This document shows, piece after piece, positions 34,554-50,705 of a stretch of 64,000 bases of DNA. The translations under genes and the position numbers were made by a program. Where the stretch lies: positions 7,316,001 through 7,380,000 of the forward strand of contig CAVNZM010000001.1 in assembly GCA_963693365.1 (NCBI GenBank). Reading direction: 5' to 3'. Position 1 is the stretch's first letter. Each line of letters opens with the position of its first letter. Source of the stretch: Amoebidium appalachense (lineage: Eukaryota; Ichthyosporea). The notes beneath the pieces are model-generated. The model did not search any database. It was not told where the DNA came from and saw nothing but the letters and a program-made list of their open reading frames with translations.

Positions 34554-36584
34554 CCCCCCCTCCCCAACCCTCCCCCCCAACAAACAACAAAGGCTCTTCT
34601 CATTCTGGGACATGCCAGGTGTAAAACCGGCTATGATGGTAAACGAAGACAAGGGACAGGATTTACTACCTCCACAGCAGTACCTAAAGTAGACATCATA
34701 CAACGACAATGAATGAAAACACTTGAAAGGTTGTGAGAAGTGGCAGAGGGAATAAAGGGGGTCATTGAGGGGGGAAGGCTGTGTGACGGAGGGGAGGGAG
34801 AGCGGTGGAGACGACATTAAAAAGTAGATCTGGCGGGAAAGGGGGGGGGGGCGGGGGGGATGAAAAAAAAAACTTACCAGAGCTGCCCGATAAACTGCTG
34901 GGGTCCTCGTGCCGGATTGCCTGCCGGGTTGCCACCAGGGGGGATGGTCACAAACCCCATGGGAGAATTTCCGGTGGGTGAAGGGTGAATCCCCCCAATA
35001 CCTCCACCGAGACCGGAGGGGATGGTACTGTGCATCGGGGGTATCGGAGAGAGAAATGATGCATCTTGTGGGGATAAATTGGGAATTTGAGAAATTTGGT
35101 TGTGGGGGTTTAAAATCAATGATCCCAAACCCAAAGATTGGGCTATGGGTGATGCGGCCGCAGGCCCAGGGGTTTGGGGGGCCATTCCTCCCAGCGACGG
35201 CGTGACTTGTGGCATCCCTGTGATTGGATTGGTTGCATGTCAGCCGGAATCTTGCTAGATGCATCCGCAAACGCCTATTGTGGGCCATGGCATTGTGACT
35301 CCTACTTCTATGCAATACGTAACCCCAATGAGTCCTTCACTTTCTACTCAAAGCCCCCCAGTCCCCCCTCCCCCCCCCCCCCCCCCCTCCTCCCCCTCGC
35401 CCCCTTTCACCATAAGTCAACTTCCCCTGTCCCCCCACTACCCTCTGTTGCTCTATCCTTCACCACCCATCCGTTCTTTATTGGTGGCAGGGGCATGTAT
35501 AAGACATGTTTGAATTAAATCAGCACACACACAGTGACAGCGGTGCACAATATTACGCACGAAACATGCTCACATACAGACACAGACCTTGCATTCCCAT
35601 GGCGTTGACTGGGCTGACCTGGCTGGCCAGTGCCAGAATGCTCTGCTCCATTGGCTGAAAGTCCTTCGGTTGCATTAGCTGGCTGGAGATGCCGTTCAAT
35701 GATTCGGCGGTTACAAGTACCGTTTGCATCCCCATGTTTTGATTGGTTGCCGAGTGCATATGGGGTTGCTGCAGTTGTACTGGGAAATTTCCCAATCGGC
35801 CCTGGGCAATTGCAAGCGGCTGTGGTTGGAGGGGCGAAGAACCCGTCCTGTGAGCGTAATTTAGACCCCCCCGCTGGTCCCCCATACGTGCCGGTGGGGG
35901 TCCAACGTCAAATTGTGGCTTCCCGAGCAGCTCCATTTGTAATTGTTGGAGCAGGTGATCGGATTGATCCGAATTACCCTGGGAAAGTATTCTCGTCACT
36001 TCCGCCGTAATCGCGTTTTGTTCTTGAACATTTTGCTCCTGCTGTAACCTCTCTGCAAGTGCGTTCAACCCGGACTGATCGACTGGCAAACCCCCCGCCT
36101 TGACCAAAACTTCATTATTCGACAACATAGAACCCTCATCTCGTTGTCCCCCGCCCCCGAAATTTTTTTGGCCGAGCATGTTTCCGGAACCGGTGCTACC
36201 GACACTGTTCACGTTTTGCACCAATTGATCCAAAAACAACATCTCCGGGGTAGGGCACGATCCAGCGGGGACCGAATCATCAGGAGAAACGGAGAGTGGG
36301 ATTGAACTTGCGGAATAAGATCCCATTCGATGAGCCCCCCCTGTGTCCATTACGATCGGGAGACTCCCGTGGGTTTGCATCTGAAATTGCGAGATTTGAG
36401 GGGTTGCATTGGGGTCTAGAACCCCACCGCTGGAGGCGGAACTCATCCCAATGCCCATGGTCATCCCTGGCTGGGGCTGAAAGAACCCCCCTATATTTGG
36501 CATGGAACCTGCCTGTGTTGCCATGTTGAGGTGGAGCCCGGGCGCACTCGCCGTTCGAAAAATGGTGTTTTCGCGCAAGATCAT
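30645..36584 (-). CDS. Q-rich transcriptional regulator with a single C2H2 zinc finger
   Basis: Six exons, read right to left: 36584-35588, 35217-34878, 34106-34032, 33233-33187, 32172-32063, 31514-30645. All borders are GT-AG and the phases close to 812 residues. Two in-frame stops precede the ATG, fixing the start. Order of parts: a Gln, Gly, Ser and Pro-rich N-terminal half; one C2H2 finger with Cys507, Cys512, His525 and His530 (spacing 4-12-4, core [15 protein letters not shown], split by the last intron); a basic segment KRREKRKK just after it (likely nuclear signal); and an acidic, Leu-rich C-terminus (about 770-812) that looks like an activation domain. The motif RTxSxPxLH occurs twice, at residues 10-18 and 597-605; with RRTS and KRSLS sites this suggests kinase and possibly 14-3-3 control. 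Exon 3 could also start at 34118 (adds four residues in frame). Exons 3 and 4 are short and less certain. No specific family name is claimed. Confidence 0.75.
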
Positions 36585-36712
36585 TTACTAGGCTAAGGCT
36601 TTCTATATGGGCAAAGGTGTCGAGAAATAGTGTGCAATAACAAAGTGTCTATGACTGTGTATGCTGTTTTGTTGTAGTAATGACTAGTAGTTAGCAGAGT
36701 AGTTAATGCTGA

Positions 36713-36718
36713 TTTATA
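36713..36718 (-). promoter_or_regulatory. Possible TATA box of the zinc-finger gene
   Basis: On the minus strand the sequence reads TTTATAAATC about 130 bases before the start codon at 36584. It is symmetrical enough to be read on either strand, so the assignment is tentative. Confidence 0.4.
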
Positions 36719-37161
36719 AAGAAAACGTGAAAGTGAACGTGGGTGTGGCACAACAGAACCTGTTCATGGTTGGAACTGTGTGCTGCCTGGCTTCACAGCC
36801 ACAAGCAAATTAGAGAACTACCGACAATGTGTTTGAGAAAAGTGTTTAAACGACCTGTCGGGGTCCGAGAGATGAAATCAAAAACAAAAAGACCGAAATG
36901 ATAGTCTGTCTAACCTGGATCTGGCCCCAGGGGAACGGCCAGGAACATAGCTATAAAACGCCGGGATAAAGTTTCCGTATGTTTTCATCTCATTATGAGA
37001 TTTGCTTCAAACGACACCTTTATAGTTACTACGCGACACCCACCGTAACCAACTACGTCTACACTAGGTACCAGTGTTGCTACGAATTATGCCGGGTAAC
37101 CGGTGTACCTGCCCGAACCACTACATACTCACCACCCCCTACACCAGCCCCTAGCTTCTAC

Positions 37162-37458
37162 TTAAACGAAAAAAATTAATTTTGTACACAAACCTCTAGA
37201 GACCACTAAAACGCCATTGGGCGTGTTACACAACTCGTGGATGTGTTGAGTAACGTCGTGTGTGTGTGACCGACGACTCTGGGCAAGGGCAGAGCAAAGG
37301 TCGGAAACGCTCGCACTGTTTGCAGCTGGTTTAGGGCCGCGAGTACACGGCAATTGGGATGCATTGACCTGAAACCAATGATAGTCTGAGAAAGTGCCCT
37401 CTATGCATACCACCGGAATCCGATGATCTTCTAGCTTCACGGCTTCGATCTGCACCAT
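37162..37458 (-). CDS. Candidate small protein, unknown
   Basis: A 98-codon frame starting at an ATG (residues MVQIEAVKLEDHRIPVVCIE) and ending in TAA. Its composition is that of an ordinary soluble protein instead of low-complexity sequence, which is uncommon among the unassigned frames here. The frame extends upstream of the ATG as far as an AG that could be a splice acceptor (after 37490), so it may instead be the last exon of a longer gene. No family is recognised and no promoter is clear. Confidence 0.3.
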   Translation of the reverse strand: MVQIEAVKLEDHRIPVVCIEGTFSDYHWFQVNASQLPCTRGPKPAANSASVSDLCSALAQSRRSHTHDVTQHIHELCNTPNGVLVVSRGLCTKLIFFV

Positions 37459-37857
37459 TTCTGTCTCATTTAGCTCTGAATACAAACGAGCTGTATTAAA
37501 ACGCGGGCTATGATAATAAAATAAATACCTATTATTTTTGAATAGGCCCTAATATTAGCTGTATTTACTCAAGGACGTTTCCCTTGGGGTCCTAAATCAC
37601 TAATGCTCAGGGCCGCATGACATTCAGCCCATGCAGTGGCATGCACGGTGCCATTTTAGCCAATCAGTGGGCCTTTTCGTTTTAGTTCGCACCATATATG
37701 GTCTTGTCATTTACTGAAAACATTCCTCTTCTGATTGGCGCCTGCACCATTCCTGGTCCAATCAAGTAAGCTGTTGCTCAACCATATTTTGGAGAGCTAG
37801 TTTTGGCGGCCCTGGGGTCTTGTAAGTTGTGGGTCTACAACATGTATTGTCATATAG

Positions 37858-37860
<3 letters not shown>

Positions 37861-37905
<45 letters not shown>
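37861..37905. repeat. (TA)n microsatellite, about 22 copies
   Basis: Pure TA dinucleotide run in intergenic sequence. Similar but separate runs are at 13419-13467, 20048-20078 and 62388-62413. Confidence 0.97.
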
Positions 37906-37908
<3 letters not shown>

Positions 37909-38522
37909 GGAACCATGACTTTTTGGCTGGTTACTCGAGACAAGAAGACGTAGCTGGAGTGAAGGTGTTCAGATAAGAACTCTCGAATCCTGGGGCCTTT
38001 TGAGACTGAGCTACTATCGAGGTGATAAGACTAATTGATCAGACAACCTGGCTCATTGCATAAAGAAATAAGCGCGTGGTTATATAAGTGTATTAATGTG
38101 TCTAATGATGTATGCAATATTTTTATTTTTTTCCCCGTTTCTAAAAAAAAAAACCGAGTGTAATAGCAGCACGCGCAGGGCCGTTTTTGGGGTGTTTCGG
38201 ACGACCTGACAACGATTACGTAATAAGCCAACTACGAGGAGCTCAGTTGAAGTTATCAAGGTTATTTGGGTTTCCGCAGGTCAGGCAGTGTTCAAGTTGA
38301 CTCGGCTGCCCGGCACCGACGTCCGGATCCCGCCGGCAGGCCTACAGTATTACTGTATAGTGGAACATTGAACTAATTAGACTAATAGGCCTAATATAGC
38401 TCACGGCATTTCGCCCCATCCCTTGTTGGTGTAACCCCTCTCTCCCTCACGTCTGTATATTGCATTCCAATAGTTCGAATATTTGGTATACGGGTACAAA
38501 GAACTACAGGCTGGCTGTCAAA

Positions 38523-43748
<5,226 letters not shown>

Positions 43749-43934
43749 CATCAGAAGGACTCGTGTTTTGCTTTTCTCATCCACCTTTTCTTTCTTTCTT
43801 TTCTTTTTTTTTTTTTTCGGGGCGGGGGGGGGGGGGGGGGGGGGGGAGGAGGGTAGTTGATCAATGATATCAAGCATTCTGGTTGCACTTATGTGTACAG
43901 TCCGTGTCTCTCTATATTCTGCTACTAACCCCCC

Positions 43935-43965
<31 letters not shown>

Positions 43966-44032
43966 AAAAAAAAAAAAAAACAGAAACAAAAAACAAAAGC
44001 GGCTCGCACATAGGCACACCACACACGCACGT

Positions 44033-44096
<64 letters not shown>

Positions 44097-44400
44097 CACG
44101 TTTTCAATGGGTAGTTGTTGGGTAACTGTGTCTATCAATGTGATGGATGTTTAGCAAATGGGTATGAGACAATTATGAAAGAGGCCGTGGCTACGCAGGC
44201 CTATTACATATTAGAATATGAATATGGAACGAATGACCGCTTTGTGAGGAGGCAGCCTGAGTAAGCACGAGAAATATACACATATGTACGCCAATAATAA
44301 GCTTGAAGGTAACCCTTCTTGGCAGAAATTCGTGGTTTCCCTTTGTGTATGCGTTCGTTCCTGTGTGTGTCTGTGAACTGTGTGTGTGTGCGTGCGTGTT

Positions 44401-44440
<40 letters not shown>

Positions 44441-44569
44441 TGTGTGTGCGCTGTGCATCATGTGCGTGTGCGTGTGTCACGGTGCTCCGGAGGAGGGGAG
44501 GGGGAAGGATGCATATGCACGTGTGTGCACGTGTGTGTTTGTGTCTGTGCGTGCGCGCGCGTGTGTCAT

Positions 44570-44626
<57 letters not shown>

Positions 44627-45195
44627 GACAACTTGTGTGTGTGCACCCGCGCATGTGCATGTTTGTGCGCTTGTGTACAGCTAGTGTGTGTGTGTGTGCA
44701 CACGACAAACACACTCACTCGTTGTGATCACACGAATCACAAAGGCACGCAAGCCGAACTTACACAGGCATACGCCATAGTAATAATAAAGAAAAGGCTA
44801 AAGAATAAGCGTGGTGCACTCTCTAAATCAGTGCACGTACGTGTACGTGCACATATACGTACACGCCTGAATAACAATCGATTCGTGAGCCGGTGGATTG
44901 GTGCGGAAGCCAGAGATGCGCCCGACTATTTGTAACAAAGGTCGAGCATGGCGTATGGGTTTGGGCTCTGCGTGCGCTCGCCTGGGATTTTTTTCCCATG
45001 ACCTTTCCCATGCCCCATGTGGTTCTTCTCGATGCATCCAATCCAGCATGCACATGCAAAAAAAATCAAGTTGAAGGGATGCCTAATCGAAGCGGTCGCG
45101 CGTTGTGATTAGCCTAAAGTCACGAGGCTCACTTTGACATGAACTGACGTGCATGATTGGCCAAATCCGCACCGGCGGATTCCTGGAGCGGAAAC
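43749..45195. other. Intergenic region after TMEM234
   Basis: Holds T-run/G-run and poly-C/poly-A blocks (43797-43848, 43929-43980), (CA)n at 44034-44094 and several (GT)n segments (44404-44439, 44572-44620). One non-repetitive island at 44115-44263 looks like an exon and is listed separately. A CCAAT box on the minus strand (ATTGG near 45154) lies 40 bases before the TATA box of the next gene. Confidence 0.5.
44115..44263 (+). CDS. Orphan exon-like segment, unknown
   Basis: Between an acceptor-like GGGTAG and either a TAA (44261-44263) or a donor-like GTAAGC overlapping it, one frame reads as ordinary protein: VYQCDGCLANGYETIMKEAV, then a Tyr-rich stretch and RRQPE. The upstream frame is closed by the TAG that forms the acceptor. 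It may be the last exon of an unseen small gene or a lone relic. No partner exon was found in compatible phase. Confidence 0.3.
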
Positions 45196-45203
45196 TATAT
45201 AAA
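45196..45203 (+). promoter_or_regulatory. TATA box of the GH114 gene
   Basis: TATATAAA followed by CGGGCACAAC, with an inverted CCAAT box 40 bases upstream. The start codon is 268 bases downstream, so the leader is about 240 bases and includes five TTTTC pentamers at 45325-45348. Confidence 0.75.
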
Positions 45204-45463
45204 CGGGCACAACTTGTGTCGCCATTCAGTTTTCTCGTTTGCACAACACTTGTTACCCCAATGTGTCAGCCCTTTGAAGCAAATGTACAATAAGCAACCT
45301 TCCTAGCCTCCTTAATCAAGCCTTTCTTTTCTTTTCTTTTCTTTTCAAGCAATTTCCTTTCTATGACTGTGTTTGCTCCCAGCTCAAGACACACAAGGTG
45401 ACTTGCCTTTTTTTCCGTAAAAACTCAACCAACGCAGCTTTCCACATCCGTAACGCTCTCAAA

Positions 45464-46694
45464 ATGGTTCTCTCTCGTCTTCTTTACCTCCTTCCCCTCG
45501 TTGTGGGGCAAACATCTGCATGGCAGAAACTCCCTGCCGGGTCTACGTGGGTCAACCGTGCGTGGTGTGAGCCCGGAGTGAAGTGTGGTCAGCACGCCAT
45601 AAACGACGAAACTGCCGTCCTCATCAACTGGTACTACACAGACGCAAACGATGTTCAAGCAATCAAGAACATGGGCAAGGTTGCTATGTGCTACATGAGT
45701 GCCGGGTCTATGCTTCCTGACGAGAGGAAAAACAACCCAGACGTTCCACTCGGAAAGTCAATCTCCGGATACGACCTTCGCTGGGTGAGCATTCTGCCGG
45801 GTGACCAAGCGAAAGTGCAGCCGTGGATGAGTGCGAAGTTGGAAGAGGCGGCCAGGCGTGGGTGTCAGACCGTGGAACTTGACAACGTCGACTGCTGGTA
45901 TTTTTTCTGTTTGAATGAAAAAAACAAGCGGCTTCTTGCGTGGCAGGCTACTTACGTTTTCAAATTAAATGGGTGTCCGGATCAGGATACCAGACATCCT
46001 TTTGGATTGACTGAGCAAGAATATGTTAAAAACCTTCTGGATACAGCAATATATACTCTATTACTCAACCTTTTTTTGACAACAAAAGTTTGTTGCTAAC
46101 AATGGGGAGCTCTGCGTCTTTTTAAAATTTTGAACTTCGTTGGCCTAAGCTAGTCCTGTTACGTATACCAAGTCTACTTCTTGTGCAATTCTTTGGCAAG
46201 TAACTCTCACTCAGGTCTAGGTCAAGCAGCAAGCATGCATGACGGACAGACCTAGAGCCTGCTGGTCATGAGTCGAGATTTAGATTTAGAGGTTCTCTGC
46301 AGCTATAGCAGACGCTGCCACCCATTTGCTCATAGGCCATATCAAAGTTTAACGTTTCAAACGATGTGCGAATTTCGATTTTTACTCATGGCATAGTCAC
46401 GGTTGCGGTTGTCAAATGCTTATTAGCCTCACTGGCAACCGATGTATTAATGCCTCTTGACTTCCAGGCAGAATGATTGTTTGGACGGCCAGAAAGCATA
46501 CAGCCCCGAGATGAGATCAGCACAAGTTGCCTACCTCAAATGGCTTGCGGGGCGCTGCCATGAGCTCGGAATGGGAGTAGGCCTAAAGAATACACTTGGT
46601 CTTGTTGTCGACTTGGTGGATGACTTTGACTACGCAGTAAACGAACAGGTACAGTCCAACCCCCCCCCCCCCCCCCCCCCCCTCCCCCCCCATC

Positions 46695-46725
<31 letters not shown>

Positions 46726-46739
46726 AAAAAAAGAAACGT

Positions 46740-46784
<45 letters not shown>

Positions 46785-47815
46785 TTCTCCCTCCCTCCCT
46801 CCCTCCAAATGTCTCTCCCCCCCCCCTCCCCCCCCCCCCTCTAGATCTCCAAACCACGTACTTGTACAAAGGCATACTTGGTCTCCACCATTTTCGTATA
46901 TAATCTCGATATTCCTTGTTAAATTCGCTCATTGCCCCCCCCCCCCCCCCCCCAAACATACCCTCCAAACACACCCCCTCCCCTACTCTGGAGCAATCCC
47001 TCCCCTCTATTCGGTCTTTAGAGAATGTTTGCTCTTTGGGGTCAACCCCTGCTGCTACCTTGACTACATCACCAAATGAAATGCTTGTGCAACTGTCCGT
47101 GCTTGCCTTGTTAATCATTGTTATACACATGCATCCTGGTTGTTATTACTTCAGAATCTATCACACTAACGATCATCATCAACAGTGTCTGGCATGGAAT
47201 GAATGCGGTCTCCTCAAGCCATTCCTGGATCAAAACAAGGCCATTCTTGCTACCTCCACCACCGGCAGTGTTGACCGCATTTGCACAGAAGCGAAAAAGT
47301 ATAGCATGTCCATGCTGTATGATCTGGACGATTCTGGATGGAAAATGTGCCCCATGGCCAGTGCTGCACCACCACCACCTCCACCAGAAACCACCAACCC
47401 TGCCGAGCCACCCCAAACAACGAACACCCCAGCACCGACACCAACAGAGACGTCCACACCGTCGCCCACAACTACTACAACCACTGGACCTGCTACGTGG
47501 TCCGATTGGAGCGCCTGGTCAGACTGTACACGAATTTGTGGCACGGGGGTAATGACACGTGAGCGCACATGTAGCACGGGCAAGAATGACGACTGTTTCG
47601 GTGACTACACGAGTCGGCGCACATGCAACAAGCAGGGATGTGGTTGGGATAAAGAGCATCCATACGGCCAGTGGTCTGAGTGGGGTGTATGGACACCATG
47701 TTCGAAAAGTTGCAACGGTGGGGTTATGACCCGTAGTCGTGAGTGTAAAGACGAAGCCCAGTCATGTCGTGGGGATTGGGCGGGGAGGCGGCTGTGTAAC
47801 ACACAACCGTGCTAA
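45464..47815 (+). CDS. Secreted GH114 glycosidase with two thrombospondin type-1 repeats
   Basis: Three exons, 45464-45897, 46468-46648 and 47186-47815, give 414 residues. The start is the ATG opening a signal peptide (MVLSRLLYLLPLVVG); an ATG-like start further upstream in the same frame would bury it. Residues about 20-265 form a GH114 TIM-barrel, the family of endo-alpha-1,4-polygalactosaminidases: VLINWYY, MCYMSAGS, the VELDNVDCW strand carrying the likely catalytic Asp, GVGLKNTL, and AVNEQC carrying the likely catalytic Glu. A Pro/Thr-rich linker (about 266-308) leads to two thrombospondin type-1 repeats (309-357 and 367-414) with the WSxWSxW pattern, six cysteines each, and RxR strands. 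The protein ends on the last cysteine. The catalytic part is better known from bacteria and fungi, the TSR part from animals; the fusion suggests an enzyme held on matrix or surface glycans. Substrate is an inference from the family. Confidence 0.88.
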
Positions 47816-48322
47816 TGTCGACATGCCAAATGTTAATTGATGGGCGGCACCACATATATCTGGTTTAACTGGAGAGTACCTGAGATTGATGATATCACTG
47901 GCCAGTGGCCGTTTCGCATAAGATGATTCCAATAGGTCGATATTTAGTATGTAAAGCCAAAAATTTCGTTACGAAGTTTGAGAGCGAATAACGGTTAACA
48001 CCTCAGCAATACACATGTGTATATCGGTAACATAAAAGCCTATGGTTTGCAAACTGAGTCGCTAGCCAAGTGGCTAGCAAGGATCTGTTTTGCATAAGTA
48101 CGTAGATAGCTCTAGGTGACTAACAAATTAAAAAATTCCTGTACCTGTAAATTCTGTGTTGGACCGCCCACATGCCCCCCCCCCCCCCCCCTCCCCCCCC
48201 CCCTCCCCCCGCGGGCCTACAATTCCCTTCAGTCCCGAGATCTCCTTTCCCCCAAAGAGGTAACTTATTTTGGAACAGGCCATTTGCTAGAAGTAAAGGT
48301 GAGGGGATTAAGTGAGTGCTCC

Positions 48323-48411
<89 letters not shown>

Positions 48412-48413
48412 GA

Positions 48414-48456
<43 letters not shown>

Positions 48457-49737
48457 TGTGCGCGCGTGTGTGCGTGCGTGCATACGCCTGTGCATGCGTG
48501 CATACGCGTCTGTGTGTGTACGCTTGTGCATGAATGGGTGTGTGGGCGCTTAAGTACATGTATATGCCCGCGTGTGTGTGCGTGTGTGTGTGCGTGTGCG
48601 TGGCACTGCGTATGTGGGTGAGTGGGTGTGTCCTTGTCGCGTGAGCGCATGCGCGTGCACGGTCTTTAACTTCAACCGTGCGTTTGTGTATCTTTGTGCG
48701 CGTGCGGGCGTGCGGGCGGGTGTGTGTGTGAGCGTGTGCGTGTGTGTGTGCGTGTGTGCGTGTATGTGTGTGGTGGTTATTAACATTTTTTTTGTATAGA
48801 TGTATGGTTTCACAGTGTTTTAGGTATGTGTTGTGTGTTGCGTAGTGCGTTTGTTGTGTGTGTGTGTGTGTTCGCGCACGCGCGCGCGCGCGTGTGTGTG
48901 TGTGTGTTGCGGTGCACTACTATGAATGGATCTCGACGTAGTAGTTTCTATAGCATCGTGCCAAAGGCATGTAGAGCATGCAAAAGTGTGGGAATCCAAA
49001 TCTTCCGGGTGTCTTGCCCGGTGCAACAGGTGCGAGCAGTGGAGTGGCACTATAATTGAACTATTACCGTTGAGGTGCCTGTCTGCGTGCTTCACACTAC
49101 TAATATGTGAACTGATTGGGGTTCGCAATAGCTACATGGTGTGTGTATGTGTACAGTATGAACATGAACAGGCCAAGGAAAATGATGTGCTTTTATCAGG
49201 CGATTGTTATTCTTTTTCAAACAATGAACAGCCCAAAGTTCAACTCGTAAAATTACAGGAGCAAATCCCGGTGTGCTGCTGTACAAACGACCTAAATGCC
49301 AATTGTGTCGATGCAGTGTGTATGTGAAGTTTTTATTGTGTACATTTCACCAGTATAAATGCAAAAGCGAGTTTAGAGGCCCATGTATGTTGTTCTGTGT
49401 CTTTGCTCACAGCGAGACCTGTGTGCCTGCATAACATTTTGCAACACAAATGTTAACAAGTCTGTGCAAACTGAATACACCATGTGCAAATTCCCTTTAA
49501 TTTAATAGCGTATTGCTTACCTTCAAAGGTTCCGTTCCCTTAGCAACTGCCTCTGGCCTCCACTTTGACTTATGTTTTCATCAGCGACTAGGCAACACGA
49601 CAAATGCGATTTAAAACGACCTCAGATCCCAATAAAAAACGGGTAGGACAAAATCAACGGAGATTGATATCAGTAACAGGTGTGTATTAAAGATAACTTT
49701 CCTGTCACAGCACTGGCTCACGAATGCTGCCGTGCGT

Positions 49738-49828
<91 letters not shown>

Positions 49829-50705
49829 TATGTGTCATATTTGGGTGCGGGGACTGTGGTGGGAGCCACGCTTATGTGTTGTACATGGCAGGTGCCGACT
49901 CAGCTGGTGTTAATGGTGATGTGACTACGGTACATGATGCCATGCTGGTGTATATGTGGTGTATATGTGTGGGCTTTGAAAAGTCTAATATTCAAAGCAA
50001 GGGGAGTAGTGCACTGGGAGGAGGCTGAGCCTCATCATAATGTGAATACAAAGGTGCACGTTCTCCGTGTCCACCCGGCTTGGTAGGCCGAGCTCGCTGC
50101 CAGTGGTGCACATAGCTTTGCACGTTGAGCCCAGTCGCTTGTGACTCAAGCTATCACAGATCACTGCATCACTGATTGCCGGCTACTCAACTTCACAAGG
50201 CCATGTCAATTTGGTGGTCTACGTAAAAACAATAACCTGCTTCGACATGTCGACATGGGAAATGATGAACACAGCATAGTATGGGTGAGCCGTACGGGCG
50301 CAGAGATTGAGCCGTACGGGCACAGAGATTCAATTTGCATAGCATGAACACAGCACACTCTATATCTTGCAACGGTAGAATTTGCAATTGTACAAAGGAA
50401 AAATCAGGTAGTGGTCAGAGTTTGTATTTACCCCTCGTGTTTTGGTGACAACGTTGAGGCGCACCGGGCAGCCCCACAGAACTTTTCATGCATTTAGTAG
50501 AAGTCAAGTTCAGTGGTAGATACGTCAAATCTCTAAGTTTCTACTTACAAAACAAACTGTATCAATCAAAGGCACAACTTCGTATTTACAGCCAAGCTCT
50601 ACCTTTCCGCGCGTTACACTTTACAGTCATATCACTTTCGCTTCATTCGTTCACTTTTGCTTTCAAGTTCCATGTCATATAAAAAATCTAGTTTCTTGTT
50701 TCACT
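47816..50705. other. Intergenic region between GH114 and the MORN gene
   Basis: Contains a C-rich block (48176-48210), (GT)n at 48324-48405 and 49741-49811, mixed GT/GC sequence to 48780, and unique sequence from 48800 to 49700. A short candidate gene is listed at 48922-49327. A near-direct repeat GAGCCGTACGGGC occurs twice at 50287 and 50310. Nothing else coding was recognised. Confidence 0.5.
48922..49327 (+). CDS. Candidate two-exon small cysteine-rich protein, unknown
   Basis: Exons 48922-49029 and 49157-49327 join in phase across a GT-AG intron of 127 bases to 92 residues, starting MNGSRRSSFYSIVP and ending in a Cys-rich tail (VCCCTNDLNANCVDAVCM). An unspliced alternative is a 133-codon frame from 48926 in another phase that shares only the end. 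No family is recognised, there is no signal peptide, and no promoter was seen. Confidence 0.3.

Larger units (their letters stand above)
36585..38522. other. Region between the divergent zinc-finger and TMEM234 genes
   Basis: A second TATA-like TATAAAA on the plus strand at 36952-36958 precedes a 66-codon frame (36979-37179) that overlaps a candidate gene on the other strand, so one or both may be spurious. Several CCAAT or ATTGG boxes occur at 37655-37765, a CCATATATGG at 37692-37701 and a (TA)n tract at 37861-37905. The last part (37906-38522) is unique sequence with no recognised gene and must include the TMEM234 promoter. Confidence 0.5.

Noticed and set aside
34336-34692. Plus-strand frame ending [14 protein letters not shown]
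   Set aside because: It lies antisense within an intron of the phase-consistent zinc-finger gene, has no partner exon, and its upstream part is a poly-C translation. A matching minus-strand exon using the same bases also failed on phase.
30645-36584. Identification as a CREB-regulated transcription coactivator (CRTC)
   Set aside because: The phosphosite motifs and Q-rich, acidic-tail layout are reminiscent, but the in-phase C2H2 finger and lack of the CRTC N-terminal coiled coil argue against it.
36979-37179. Plus-strand 66-codon frame after a TATA-like box at 36952
   Set aside because: Unusual composition (many Tyr and Cys), overlaps a more protein-like frame on the other strand, and no support for translation.
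48926-49327. Unspliced 133-codon frame starting MDLDVVVSIA
   Set aside because: It includes a GT-repeat translation and has no recognised similarity; listed only as the alternative to the two-exon model.
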